A DNA stretch of 64,000 nucleotides from Colwellia sp. (lineage in GTDB: Bacteria > Pseudomonadota > Gammaproteobacteria > Enterobacterales > Alteromonadaceae), in contig JABSOW010000003.1 of the NCBI GenBank assembly GCA_013215465.1, positions 203,537 through 267,536 of the forward strand, read 5' to 3'. The position numbers and the translations under genes are program-made. Of the stretch, positions 31,414 to 42,234 are shown one piece after another (positions within the stretch are counted from its first letter, which is position 1; the number at the start of each line of letters is the position of its first letter). Under the pieces are notes generated by a model. That model had not been told where the DNA came from, searched no databases, and saw only the letters and a list, made by a program, of their open reading frames with translations.

Positions 31414-31583
31414 GTATAGAGATAATGGTGCTACATAATAAAATTTTCGCTTGCGCTAGTTTTTTAAGTTCACTAGTTTTTGTTTATTTTGACATTAAAT
31501 ATTCATTTTATTTACCCTTTATTTATTATAAATAGTAAGTATATTTTGCAAGCTGATTAGATCACTTTCTTTTGGAGTTTTGG

Positions 31584-32954
31584 TTGGAACACTCACTTTG
31601 GCAACGTTGCCTTTCTGTTCTGCAAGAAGAATTGCCTGCTCAGCAATTTAGTATGTGGATTCGACCATTACAATGTGTCGTCACAAATAATGTTTTAACA
31701 CTGTATGCCCCTAATCGGTTTGTTTTGGATTGGGTACGTGATAAATATGTTAATCGAATTAACGAATTAATTACTATGACTGACGGTGGGGAGTCTTATC
31801 TGCTACGATTTGATGTCGGCAGTAAACCATTAACACCAACAGTGAAAAATAATGCGTCGTCACCTTTAGCTAGTGCACATTTTAGTAAAAATACTACAGC
31901 AACAGCGACAAATGCAGCTAGTGCTGGTTTGCCTAAAAAAGCCAACGTTAGAGTAAAATATACCTTTGACAACTTTGTTGAAGGTAAGTCTAATCAATTG
32001 GCACGCGCCGCAGCATCACAAGTCGCTGATAACCCTGGTGCAGCCTATAACCCATTGTTTATCTATGGTGGTACCGGCCTTGGTAAAACACACTTATTGC
32101 ACGCAGTTGGTAATGCAATATTAGAAAATAATCCGAACGCAAAAATTGCTTATATGCATTCTGAGCGATTTGTTCAAGATATGGTAAAAGCTCTCCAAAA
32201 TAATGAGATGGAGAAGTTTAAACATTATTATCGAAGTGTTGATGCATTGTTGATAGATGACATTCAATTTTTTGCCGGTAAAGATAGAACTCAAGAAGAA
32301 TTTTTTCACACTTTTAATGCTTTACTAGAGGGTAATCAACAGATCATCCTCACGAGTGATCGTTATCCTAAAGAGGTTGCTGTTGAAGATCGATTAAAAT
32401 CTCGCTTTGGCTGGGGCTTAACTATTGCTATCGAGCCACCAGAGTTAGAAACTCGTGTGGCAATTTTGAAGAAAAAAGCACAAGAGAATAATATCAATCT
32501 TGCAGATGAAGTTGCTTTTTTTATTGCCAAGCGTTTACGCTCTAACGTACGTGAGTTAGAAGGGGCACTTAATAGAGTTATCGCGAATGCTAATTTTACC
32601 GGTCGTGCTATCACTATCGATTTTGTCCGTGAAGCATTACGAGATTTATTAGCATTACAAGACAAATTAGTTACTATCGATAATATTCAACGCACGGTAG
32701 CTGAATATTATAAAATCAAAATCGCAGATTTATTGTCAAAAAGAAGAAATAGATCTGTTGCTAGACCTAGACAGTTAGCAATGGCACTATCTAAAGAATT
32801 AACTAATCATAGTTTACCTGAAATTGGTGATGCTTTTGGTGGTAGAGACCATACTACTGTGCTTCATGCCTGTCGTAAAGTTAAGTCATTACGCGAAGAA
32901 TTTCATGATATTAAAGAAGATTATTCGAATTTAATAAGAACACTATCGTCTTGA
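31584..32954 (+). CDS. dnaA: Chromosomal replication initiator DnaA
   Basis: This AAA+ initiator binds DnaA boxes, melts oriC and loads the helicase. I chose the TTG at 31584 because GGAG sits at the right distance and the product then begins [20 protein letters not shown], in line with gammaproteobacterial DnaA; an in-frame TTG at 31572 would overlap the ribosome site. The product is 456 residues. Domain III has Walker A GGTGLGKT and Walker [10 protein letters not shown]. Domain IV ends with the [13 protein letters not shown] box-binding signature. dnaN follows 81 bp downstream. Confidence 0.96.
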   Translation: MEHSLWQRCLSVLQEELPAQQFSMWIRPLQCVVTNNVLTLYAPNRFVLDWVRDKYVNRINELITMTDGGESYLLRFDVGSKPLTPTVKNNASSPLASAHFSKNTTATATNAASAGLPKKANVRVKYTFDNFVEGKSNQLARAAASQVADNPGAAYNPLFIYGGTGLGKTHLLHAVGNAILENNPNAKIAYMHSERFVQDMVKALQNNEMEKFKHYYRSVDALLIDDIQFFAGKDRTQEEFFHTFNALLEGNQQIILTSDRYPKEVAVEDRLKSRFGWGLTIAIEPPELETRVAILKKKAQENNINLADEVAFFIAKRLRSNVRELEGALNRVIANANFTGRAITIDFVREALRDLLALQDKLVTIDNIQRTVAEYYKIKIADLLSKRRNRSVARPRQLAMALSKELTNHSLPEIGDAFGGRDHTTVLHACRKVKSLREEFHDIKEDYSNLIRTLSS

Positions 32955-33035
32955 TTTATAAAGGTTAAGTGCTAATAAATTTGTCATTTAACTTTTCTTT
33001 AAAAATAATAATTATGTGCATAAGCAGGAATACAA

Positions 33036-34139
33036 ATGAAGTTTTCAATTAATAGAGAATCATTACTTAAACCGCTATTGTTAGTATCTGGTGCGGTTGA
33101 ACGTAAAAGTACATTACCTATTTTAGGAAATATCCTTTTTGATGTAAGTGGTAAATCTCTTACTTTAACTGCCACAGATTTAGAATTAGAAATGGTTGCT
33201 TATGCTGAAATAGATAATCAAAGTACTGATGGTAAAGTAACTATTCCGGCAAGAAAACTGCTTGATATATGTAAAAGCTTACCAGAAAATTCGCTGATCA
33301 CTTTTACCGTAACTGACGATACGGTAAAGTTAAGCTCGGGCCGTAGTAGATATTCTCTTTCAACTTTGCCTGCTACTGACTTCCCTAATATTGAAGAATG
33401 GAAAGGTGATGTTGAATTTAAGTTATTAAAATCTGAATTTTTACGCCTAATTGAAAGCACTCACTTTTCAATGGCTAACCAAGATGTACGTTATTATCTT
33501 AATGGTATGTCTATTGAAAGTGAAGGTAATGAAATTCGTTCAGTAGCAACAGATGGTCATCGGCTAGCGATATGCAAAATATCCAATGACACTTTATCAT
33601 TACCAGCGAGGCAAGTAATAGTACCAAGAAAAGGTATTCTAGAAATCATTCGCTTGCTTGCGCCTGTTGATGAAGAAGTTAAAATATACTTAGGTTCAAA
33701 TCATATTCGTATTATTGATTCAGAATTCACATTTACCAGTAAATTAGTTGATGGTCGTTTCCCTGATTATCGTCGAGTATTACCTCGCAACGGTGATAAA
33801 ATTTTCGTTACAGATAAGGAGCAATTACGCCAAGTATTATCACGTGCTTCAATTTTATCTAATGAAAAGTTTAAAGGTGTTAGATTAAATTTTTCTCATT
33901 CTTTATTAAAAATTACCGCCAACAATCCTGAACAAGAGCAAGCTGAAGAAGAGTTAGAAATTGAATTTCCGTACGACGAATTAGAAATTGGTTTTAATGT
34001 TAGTTATGTACTTGATGTACTTAGTGCGATAAAAGATGAACAAGTAAAGTTTACTTTAGCAGATGCAAACTCTAGTGTTGTAATTGAAGGCGCTGATTCT
34101 GGTGAAGCACTTTATGTTGTTATGCCAATGCGTTTATAG
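33036..34139 (+). CDS. dnaN: DNA polymerase III sliding clamp (beta)
   Basis: This 367-residue protein forms the dimeric ring that holds Pol III and many repair proteins on DNA. The sequence starts MKFSINRESLLKPLLLVSGA and shows the threefold clamp repeat. It ends VVMPMRL, the conserved C-terminus that forms the peptide-binding cleft edge. Length matches E. coli (366). It is cotranscribed with dnaA and recF in the standard dnaA-dnaN-recF-gyrB order. Confidence 0.98.
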   Translation: MKFSINRESLLKPLLLVSGAVERKSTLPILGNILFDVSGKSLTLTATDLELEMVAYAEIDNQSTDGKVTIPARKLLDICKSLPENSLITFTVTDDTVKLSSGRSRYSLSTLPATDFPNIEEWKGDVEFKLLKSEFLRLIESTHFSMANQDVRYYLNGMSIESEGNEIRSVATDGHRLAICKISNDTLSLPARQVIVPRKGILEIIRLLAPVDEEVKIYLGSNHIRIIDSEFTFTSKLVDGRFPDYRRVLPRNGDKIFVTDKEQLRQVLSRASILSNEKFKGVRLNFSHSLLKITANNPEQEQAEEELEIEFPYDELEIGFNVSYVLDVLSAIKDEQVKFTLADANSSVVIEGADSGEALYVVMPMRL

Positions 34140-34186
34140 AAATATTTACCTAGTTTTATTTTCTTAAATAAATTGATAAAAATATA

Positions 34187-35335
34187 ATGAGTGTTGCTAA
34201 ATTAATTACCCTAAATTTTCGTAATTTACATGGAGCGGCAATCGAATTTCATCCCAGATTAAATTTTTTTGTTGGTGATAATGGTAGTGGTAAAAGTAGT
34301 TTACTAGAAGCTATTTTTTTTCTTGGCCATGGTAAATCTTTTAGAACTAGTAAGCTTGATTCACTTGCTTGCCACGAAACCAAAAGTTTTGTTGTCAGCG
34401 TAAAAGATAGTAATGACTGCCAGTTAGGTTTGAGTAGGGATATTACTTCTGGTTTAACGACTATAAAAATTGATGGCCAGCGGCATAATCGGCTCTCTGT
34501 TTTAGCTAAGAATATTGCTATACAGATTGTCACCCCAGAGAGCTTTAAACTTTTTTTTGGTGGCCCTAAAGAGCGCAGACGCTTTATTGATTTAGGAATG
34601 TTTCACGTGAAACATGACTTTTCCAATCAATGGAAGAGTTTCAATAGAGTACTGAAACAGCGAAACGCATGTATTCGTTTATGTGCGCGCTCAAATAGTA
34701 TAGCTGACAATAATATGCTGTCTTATTGGACGGAACAATTTTGTCAACTGTCAATTGACGTTGCCCAGATAAGAGCAACATATGTTGCGGAAATTATTAC
34801 CGAATTGAATTACTGGCTAGTAATTTTGTTGCCAAGCTTACATGACCGTGTAACCGTGCAATATTTACAAGGTTGGCCACAAAAGAAAAGCCTAATTGAT
34901 GTGCTTACCAATAATCAAGACAGAGAGGCTAGTTTTGGTTATAGTCTTTATGGAGCACATAAATTTGATGTTAAGTTTTTCCTTGATAAGCAAGCTGTCG
35001 AAACTCAACTATCTAGAGGGCAACAAAAGTTGTTTTTACTGGCATTAACTTTTGCGCAAGCAAGTTTTATCGCGAGAGTTAAACCAGTAAAACCAATTTT
35101 ATTGATAGACGATATTGGTGCAGAATTGGACGTTAGTTCTCGCACTGCTTTATCTAGAGCAATAGACAAATTAGATTGCCAAGTTATTATTACCGCAATT
35201 GAGGCAAGTGTTTTACAACCTTTCTTAGACACATGTGATGATATAAAATACCGCATGTTTCACGTGAAACATGGTAAAATATCAGTGATATATCCAGACA
35301 ATTCTGAGTTAAATACATCAGAAAAAGTAATATAG
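34187..35335 (+). CDS. recF: Recombination and replication-repair protein RecF, containing two parS sites
   Basis: This 382-residue SMC-like ATPase acts with RecO and RecR to load RecA at gaps. Walker A GDNGSGKS lies at about residues 30-37, the signature QLSRGQQKLF near 275, and Walker B PILLIDDIGAELD at about 303-315. The C-terminus is somewhat longer than in E. coli (357). The gene also carries two perfect ParB-binding palindromes that encode the hexapeptide MFHVKH twice, once in the middle and once near the end. It lies 12 bp before gyrB. Confidence 0.97.
   Translation: MSVAKLITLNFRNLHGAAIEFHPRLNFFVGDNGSGKSSLLEAIFFLGHGKSFRTSKLDSLACHETKSFVVSVKDSNDCQLGLSRDITSGLTTIKIDGQRHNRLSVLAKNIAIQIVTPESFKLFFGGPKERRRFIDLGMFHVKHDFSNQWKSFNRVLKQRNACIRLCARSNSIADNNMLSYWTEQFCQLSIDVAQIRATYVAEIITELNYWLVILLPSLHDRVTVQYLQGWPQKKSLIDVLTNNQDREASFGYSLYGAHKFDVKFFLDKQAVETQLSRGQQKLFLLALTFAQASFIARVKPVKPILLIDDIGAELDVSSRTALSRAIDKLDCQVIITAIEASVLQPFLDTCDDIKYRMFHVKHGKISVIYPDNSELNTSEKVI
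34599..34614. promoter_or_regulatory. parS: parS site 1 (ParB loading site)
   Basis: TGTTTCACGTGAAACA is a perfect match to the 16-bp palindromic parS consensus. It lies inside recF and encodes part of MFHVKH. The cognate parAB genes are at 20699-22443. Confidence 0.95.
35256..35271. promoter_or_regulatory. parS: parS site 2 (ParB loading site)
   Basis: A second perfect TGTTTCACGTGAAACA lies near the 3' end of recF, 657 bp from the first and in the same reading register. It too encodes MFHVKH. Confidence 0.95.
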
Positions 35336-35344
35336 AGTGAATAG

Positions 35345-37795
<2,451 letters not shown>

Positions 37796-37842
37796 TAAAG
37801 TAACTACACAAAGCTATTGTGTAGTTAAAATACAAATAATAT

Positions 37843-37875
37843 GCCCGGTCTTCATTACTGGGCTTTATCTTTTTA
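37843..37875 (+). terminator. Terminator downstream of gyrB
   Basis: GCCCGGT pairs with ACTGGGC (one G-U) around a 7-nt loop, followed by TTTATCTTTTT. A second hairpin without a T-run (AACTACACAA/TTGTGTAGTT) lies just upstream at about 37801-37826. Confidence 0.75.
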
Positions 37876-37936
37876 GAATTACAGTTAAATCAAAAGCTTG
37901 TAATTAAATTTAAACATAAAGTGAATTTGATCACCC

Positions 37937-38896
37937 ATGACTAGTTTCAATTGTAAAACGTTTCAGGGCCTTATTTTGCAGTTGCAAGATTATTGGTCAC
38001 GACAAGGTTGCGTTATCGTACAGCCGTTAGATTTAGAGGTTGGGGCAGGAACATTCCACCCTATGACTTTTTTACGTTCAATAGGTCCTGAGCCTATTAG
38101 TAGCGCCTATGTACAACCTTGTCGACGTCCAACAGATGGCCGTTACGGGGAAAATCCAAACCGTTTACAACATTATTATCAATTCCAAGTAATGTTAAAA
38201 CCTTCACCAAAAAATATCCAAGAGCTTTATCTTAATTCTCTAAAAGAGTTGGGTATTGATCCACTTATTCATGACATTCGTTTTGTTGAAGATAACTGGG
38301 AATCACCAACATTAGGTGCTTGGGGTTTAGGTTGGGAAATATGGCTTAATGGTATGGAAATTACCCAGTTTACTTATTTCCAACAAGTAGGTGGTTTAGA
38401 GTGTGCTCCCGTAACAGGTGAGATTACTTATGGTTTAGAACGTTTAGCCATGTATATTCAAAATGTAGATAGTATATATGATCTAGTATGGGCTGACGGT
38501 CCTATGGGTACAGTGTATTACGGCGATATTTTTCATCAAAACGAAGTAGAGCAATCAACGTACAATTTTGAGTATGCTGATGTTGATGCACTTTTTAAGC
38601 AGTTTGATCAATGTGAGAAAGATAGCCAAAAACTTATCGAAGCAAATTTACCATTACCTGCTTATGAGCAAGTAATGAAAGCCTCGCACGCTTTTAATTT
38701 ACTTGATGCTCGCCATGCAATTTCAGTTACTGAACGCCAACGTTATATTTTACGTGTGCGCACTTTATCGAAAGCCGTAGCACAAACCTATTATGCAAAG
38801 CGTGAAGAGCTAGGCTTTCCCCTATGTAAAAAACAAAAGGGTAAAGTAAAAGACCATAAAAACAACACTGATAATTCAGTTAAAGGAGATAAATAA
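37937..38896 (+). CDS. glyQ: Glycyl-tRNA synthetase alpha subunit
   Basis: This 319-residue protein is the catalytic alpha chain of the bacterial-type heterotetrameric glycyl-tRNA synthetase. The class II core is clear from [26 protein letters not shown] and [21 protein letters not shown] in the first 80 residues and [10 protein letters not shown] near 175. A lysine-rich C-terminal tail (about 295-319) is longer than in E. coli (303). The stop overlaps the glyS start (TAATG), so the two chains are coupled. Confidence 0.97.
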   Translation: MTSFNCKTFQGLILQLQDYWSRQGCVIVQPLDLEVGAGTFHPMTFLRSIGPEPISSAYVQPCRRPTDGRYGENPNRLQHYYQFQVMLKPSPKNIQELYLNSLKELGIDPLIHDIRFVEDNWESPTLGAWGLGWEIWLNGMEITQFTYFQQVGGLECAPVTGEITYGLERLAMYIQNVDSIYDLVWADGPMGTVYYGDIFHQNEVEQSTYNFEYADVDALFKQFDQCEKDSQKLIEANLPLPAYEQVMKASHAFNLLDARHAISVTERQRYILRVRTLSKAVAQTYYAKREELGFPLCKKQKGKVKDHKNNTDNSVKGDK

Positions 38897-40971
38897 TGGC
38901 TAACGAAACGCTCCTGATTGAATTAGGTACAGAAGAATTACCACCGAAATCACTAAAAACACTAGCAACTGCATTTTATGACAATATTAAAAGTCAGCTT
39001 GATGCCAATGATATGTGTTATTCAGATATCAAATGGTTTGCTACGCCGCGTCGCCTAGCGGTACAAGTATTTGACTTAATAGATAAACAAGCTGATAAGG
39101 TAGTAGAAAAACGAGGTCCAGCAGTTAACGTTGCTTTTGATGAGCAAGGGCAGCCAAGCAAAGCTGCTATAGGTTGGGCGCGTTCAAATGGTATTACTGT
39201 TGAACAAGCAGAGCGTTTAACCACACCTAAGGGTGAATGGCTATTACACAAAGCAACTGTTACTGGTAAAACTATTCATGAGCTCGTACCAGAGATGGTT
39301 ACTACGGCGTTAAATAAATTACCTATTGCCAAACCTATGCGCTGGGGCTCAGAACGTATTCAGTTTATTCGTCCTGTTCATACCTTAACGCTAATGTATG
39401 GTGAGCAAATTATTACTGGCTCTGCGTTAGGAGTGAATTCAAGCAATCAAGTACAAGGTCATCGATTCCATCATCAAGGTTTAGTTACTCTTAAACATGC
39501 TGATGATTATCAAGCTGAGTTATTAAAAGCCTATGTAGAAGTTGATTACCAAGCACGGCAAGAGAAAATTATTGCCCAAATTAAACAAACAGCATTAGAT
39601 ATTTCTGCTGTGGCTTTAATTGATGAAGATTTATTAGAAGAAGTAACCTCATTAGTTGAATGGCCAGTAACCTTAGTCGGTACGTTTGATGAAGATTTCC
39701 TTAATGTGCCTGCTGAGCCATTAATATACTCAATGAAAGATCACCAAAAATACTTTCCAGTGACTAATAGCGATGGCGAATTGGTTAATAAATTTATTTT
39801 TGTTGCTAATATTGAATCAAAAGATCCTCAACAAGTGATATTTGGTAATGAGAAAGTTATCCGTCCACGTTTAGCTGATGCTGAATTTTTCTTTAAAACA
39901 GATAAAAAACAAACGTTAGAATCAAGATTAGAGACGTTAGAGTCAGTGTTATTTCAGAAGCAACTTGGTACGTTAAAAGCCAAGTCGCTGCGTATTGCTA
40001 ATTTAAGTAAAATTATCGCTGAACAATTAGGTGAAAACAGCGACGATGCTTATCGTGCTGGTTTATTAAGTAAAACAGATTTAATGTCGGATATGGTGTT
40101 AGAGTTTCCACAAGTGCAGGGTACCATGGGTAAATACTATGCTCGCAATGACGGCGAAAATGAAGCTATAGCCCAAGCATTAGAAGACCAATATCGTCCT
40201 CGCTTTGCTGGTGATACTTTACCTGAGGCAACTATTGGTTGTGCTGTTGCTATCAGTGATAAAATTGACACCTTAGTTGGTATTTTTGGTATTAATCAGG
40301 CGCCTAAGGGGGATAAAGACCCATTTGCTCTGCGAAGAGCTGCTATTGGTGTGATACGTATTATCATTGAAAAGCAGCTTGATTTAGACCTTGTTACGCT
40401 TATTAATGAAAGTATCTCCTTATTTGGCGGAGTAGCGGGTGATAAATTAGTCAACGAGAATACCGCTGACAATGTGCTTGATTTTATTATCGGGCGTTTC
40501 CGTGCTTTCTATCAAGAGCAGGGCATTGCGCTTAATGTTATTCAAGCGGTACTCGCTAAGAAACCAAGTGCACCATTAGATTTTGACAAGCGCATTAAAG
40601 CGGTTGATTTTTTTGGTGAGTTAGCAGAAGCGACAACATTAGCAGCAGCCAATAAGCGTGTTGGCAATATTCTCGCAAAGTTTGATGGTCAACTTTATGA
40701 TGGCTTTAAAACCGAATTAGCGAGCGAACAAGCAGAAAAAGATCTCGCCGAAAGCTATCAAAATATCAGCTTGAAAGTAGCACCGTTAATGGTTGATAAA
40801 AACTATCAAGCGGCTTTATCTGAACTTGCTCAATTAAAAGCACCTATTGATACTTTTTTCGATAGCGTGATGGTGATGAGTGATGATGAAGCGGTTAAAA
40901 TTAACCGTTTGACCTTACTCAATGAAATTCGTAATAGTTTTTTGGCCATTGCTGATATTTCGTTATTGTAA
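38896..40971 (+). CDS. glyS: Glycyl-tRNA synthetase beta subunit
   Basis: This 691-residue beta chain binds the tRNA for the alpha2beta2 glycyl-tRNA synthetase. It begins with TLLIELGTEELPPKSLKTL, the family start, and has the HD-like and anticodon-binding regions through to the C-terminus. Length is standard (E. coli 689). Translation is coupled to glyQ by a one-base overlap. A short terminator follows 30 bp after the stop. Confidence 0.97.
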   Translation: MANETLLIELGTEELPPKSLKTLATAFYDNIKSQLDANDMCYSDIKWFATPRRLAVQVFDLIDKQADKVVEKRGPAVNVAFDEQGQPSKAAIGWARSNGITVEQAERLTTPKGEWLLHKATVTGKTIHELVPEMVTTALNKLPIAKPMRWGSERIQFIRPVHTLTLMYGEQIITGSALGVNSSNQVQGHRFHHQGLVTLKHADDYQAELLKAYVEVDYQARQEKIIAQIKQTALDISAVALIDEDLLEEVTSLVEWPVTLVGTFDEDFLNVPAEPLIYSMKDHQKYFPVTNSDGELVNKFIFVANIESKDPQQVIFGNEKVIRPRLADAEFFFKTDKKQTLESRLETLESVLFQKQLGTLKAKSLRIANLSKIIAEQLGENSDDAYRAGLLSKTDLMSDMVLEFPQVQGTMGKYYARNDGENEAIAQALEDQYRPRFAGDTLPEATIGCAVAISDKIDTLVGIFGINQAPKGDKDPFALRRAAIGVIRIIIEKQLDLDLVTLINESISLFGGVAGDKLVNENTADNVLDFIIGRFRAFYQEQGIALNVIQAVLAKKPSAPLDFDKRIKAVDFFGELAEATTLAAANKRVGNILAKFDGQLYDGFKTELASEQAEKDLAESYQNISLKVAPLMVDKNYQAALSELAQLKAPIDTFFDSVMVMSDDEAVKINRLTLLNEIRNSFLAIADISLL

Positions 40972-41000
40972 TAGCCGTTAGCGTAGTAAATAGGTATATA

Positions 41001-41026
41001 AGGGCATAGTGATATGCCCTTTTTTA
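41001..41026 (+). terminator. Terminator downstream of glyS
   Basis: AGGGCAT (41001-41007) pairs with ATGCCCT (41014-41020) around a 6-nt loop and is followed by TTTTT. Confidence 0.85.
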
Positions 41027-41053
41027 TGTGTAAATTAAACGCGATAGCATATT

Positions 41054-41165
41054 CACCTTTTAAACTCGCCCTTGGGAGCTTGTCAGGAAAATGATAACGT
41101 TACAAATTTGTTTGATATAGAGTGACTATATATGCCCAAACTTTGCTTGTTCTAACCTCCCAGAG
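41054..41165 (-). repeat. Dispersed intergenic repeat, copy 2
   Basis: This segment is the inverted counterpart of 26464-26570. Read on the minus strand it runs from CTCTGGGAGGTTAGAACA to GAGTTTAAAAGGT. Identity appears high at both ends and lower in the middle. Confidence 0.75.
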
Positions 41166-41575
41166 ATAGCTCTAAATTCACCAAGTCATTATTTTATTTG
41201 GTATTAGCAGCCTTTAATTCAAATACCACAATGTCACCATGTTTTGCTTCTCCGTGGCGAGCAGAGAAAATTGGCTGAAAGGGAATGTTAGATCGTATGC
41301 CATTTTGTTGCAATTATTAGATCTCTCACTTTTATTTTTTGCCAAATATATTTAAAAAATCATAAACTTATTGAGTCATTACAGTTAAATACCCATAGAT
41401 AGAGCTTATGTTGATTCAAAAGTTCCAAGAATACATACTTGCTTATAGCTCAACCATAAATAAACAATAATAAATCCGACCATTGTGCTAGATCAAATAA
41501 TGATAAAAATAAGAGCGTAGAGTAATAATGAAGATGGAGAAAACTTAACGTAAACATGGCACACAGGAGAATACT

Positions 41576-41827
41576 ATGACCATAGAAAAACATGATCTAC
41601 ACCACGAGTTTCCAGAGTTTAATGACGAGATTCACCACTTAAAAATGAATAACAATCACTTTTCCCGCTTATTTACTGAGTATCATAAAACTGATCAAGA
41701 AGTACATCGCATAGAGCAGGGAGTTGAAAATACGAGTGATGAATATATTGCAATGAAAAAGAAGCAACGATTAAAATTAAAAGATGATCTGTTTGTTATG
41801 TTAAAAAAAGTAGAGTTACCAGCGTAA
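41576..41827 (+). CDS. YdcH family (DUF465) small protein
   Basis: This 83-residue charged helical protein matches the DUF465/YdcH family: HHEFPEFNDEIHHLKMNNNHFSRLFTEYHKTDQEVHRIE fits the N-terminal helix pair, and KKKQRLKLKDDLFVML the C-terminal helix. It has no signal peptide or membrane span. Function is unknown in the family. It stands alone with a good ribosome site (AGGAGAA) and is convergent with tusA. Confidence 0.9.
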   Translation: MTIEKHDLHHEFPEFNDEIHHLKMNNNHFSRLFTEYHKTDQEVHRIEQGVENTSDEYIAMKKKQRLKLKDDLFVMLKKVELPA

Positions 41828-41869
41828 TAAATTATCTGTTTAACGAATATGAAGAACTAATAATGTAGG

Positions 41870-42115
41870 TTAGTTCTTTTTGATTACGAATAGATAAGGC
41901 TTTTCATCTACTTTCTTGGCAACAAGCTCATGCTCCATAAATCGACAAAAACTGGGAATGTCACGAGTAGTTGAGGGATCATCGCACTTAATTAAGAGTG
42001 TTTCACCAGAAGCTATTTTTCGAATATTTAAGCGTACCATCATTACTGGCTCTGGGCAGCGAAGCCCAATAGCATCGAGAGTATGATCAGTTGTTTGGAA
42101 AATAGTGTCTAGCAT
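41870..42115 (-). CDS. tusA: Sulfur carrier protein TusA
   Basis: This 81-residue protein fits TusA (SirA), which accepts persulfide sulfur from IscS and passes it along the TusBCD-TusE relay for 2-thiouridine in tRNA. The active-site motif is LRCPEP with Cys20, and [26 protein letters not shown] is the conserved second half. Length equals E. coli TusA (81). It is a single gene, divergent from slt. Confidence 0.95.
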   Translation of the reverse strand: MLDTIFQTTDHTLDAIGLRCPEPVMMVRLNIRKIASGETLLIKCDDPSTTRDIPSFCRFMEHELVAKKVDEKPYLFVIKKN

Positions 42116-42234
42116 AGAGGTAATTAACGTATTTAGATAATAAAGCTGGAGATATTGTACTGTATTTGAATAATAATTAAGAGTTAATCAACTATTTAAT
42201 TGGACTCTGACCTATACTGAGATACATTGAACAA

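Larger units (their letters stand above)
31008..31583. other. rpmH-dnaA divergent intergenic region
   Basis: This AT-rich 576-bp gap holds the rpmH promoter (31083-31111) and the dnaA control region. It contains a perfect DnaA box at 31405-31413 and a one-mismatch box (ATATCCACA) at about 31213-31221, plus three GATC sites near 31139-31163. TTGACA at 31490-31495 could be a dnaA -35 element but lacks a convincing -10. No gene was seen. Confidence 0.7.
40972..41575. other. Intergenic region downstream of glyS
   Basis: This 604-bp gap holds the glyS terminator, one copy of the dispersed repeat (41054-41165) and a 39-codon minus-strand frame (about 41196-41312) that may be a relic of an unidentified gene. 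The remaining DNA up to the DUF465 gene shows nothing else. Confidence 0.7.

Noticed and set aside
31008..31583. Main replication origin beside dnaA
   Set aside because: It has only one perfect DnaA box and few GATC sites, whereas the mnmG-mioC region has the full E. coli-like arrangement.
37801..37826. Hairpin directly after gyrB as its main terminator
   Set aside because: The stem is good but no T-run follows; the next hairpin at 37843 fits better.
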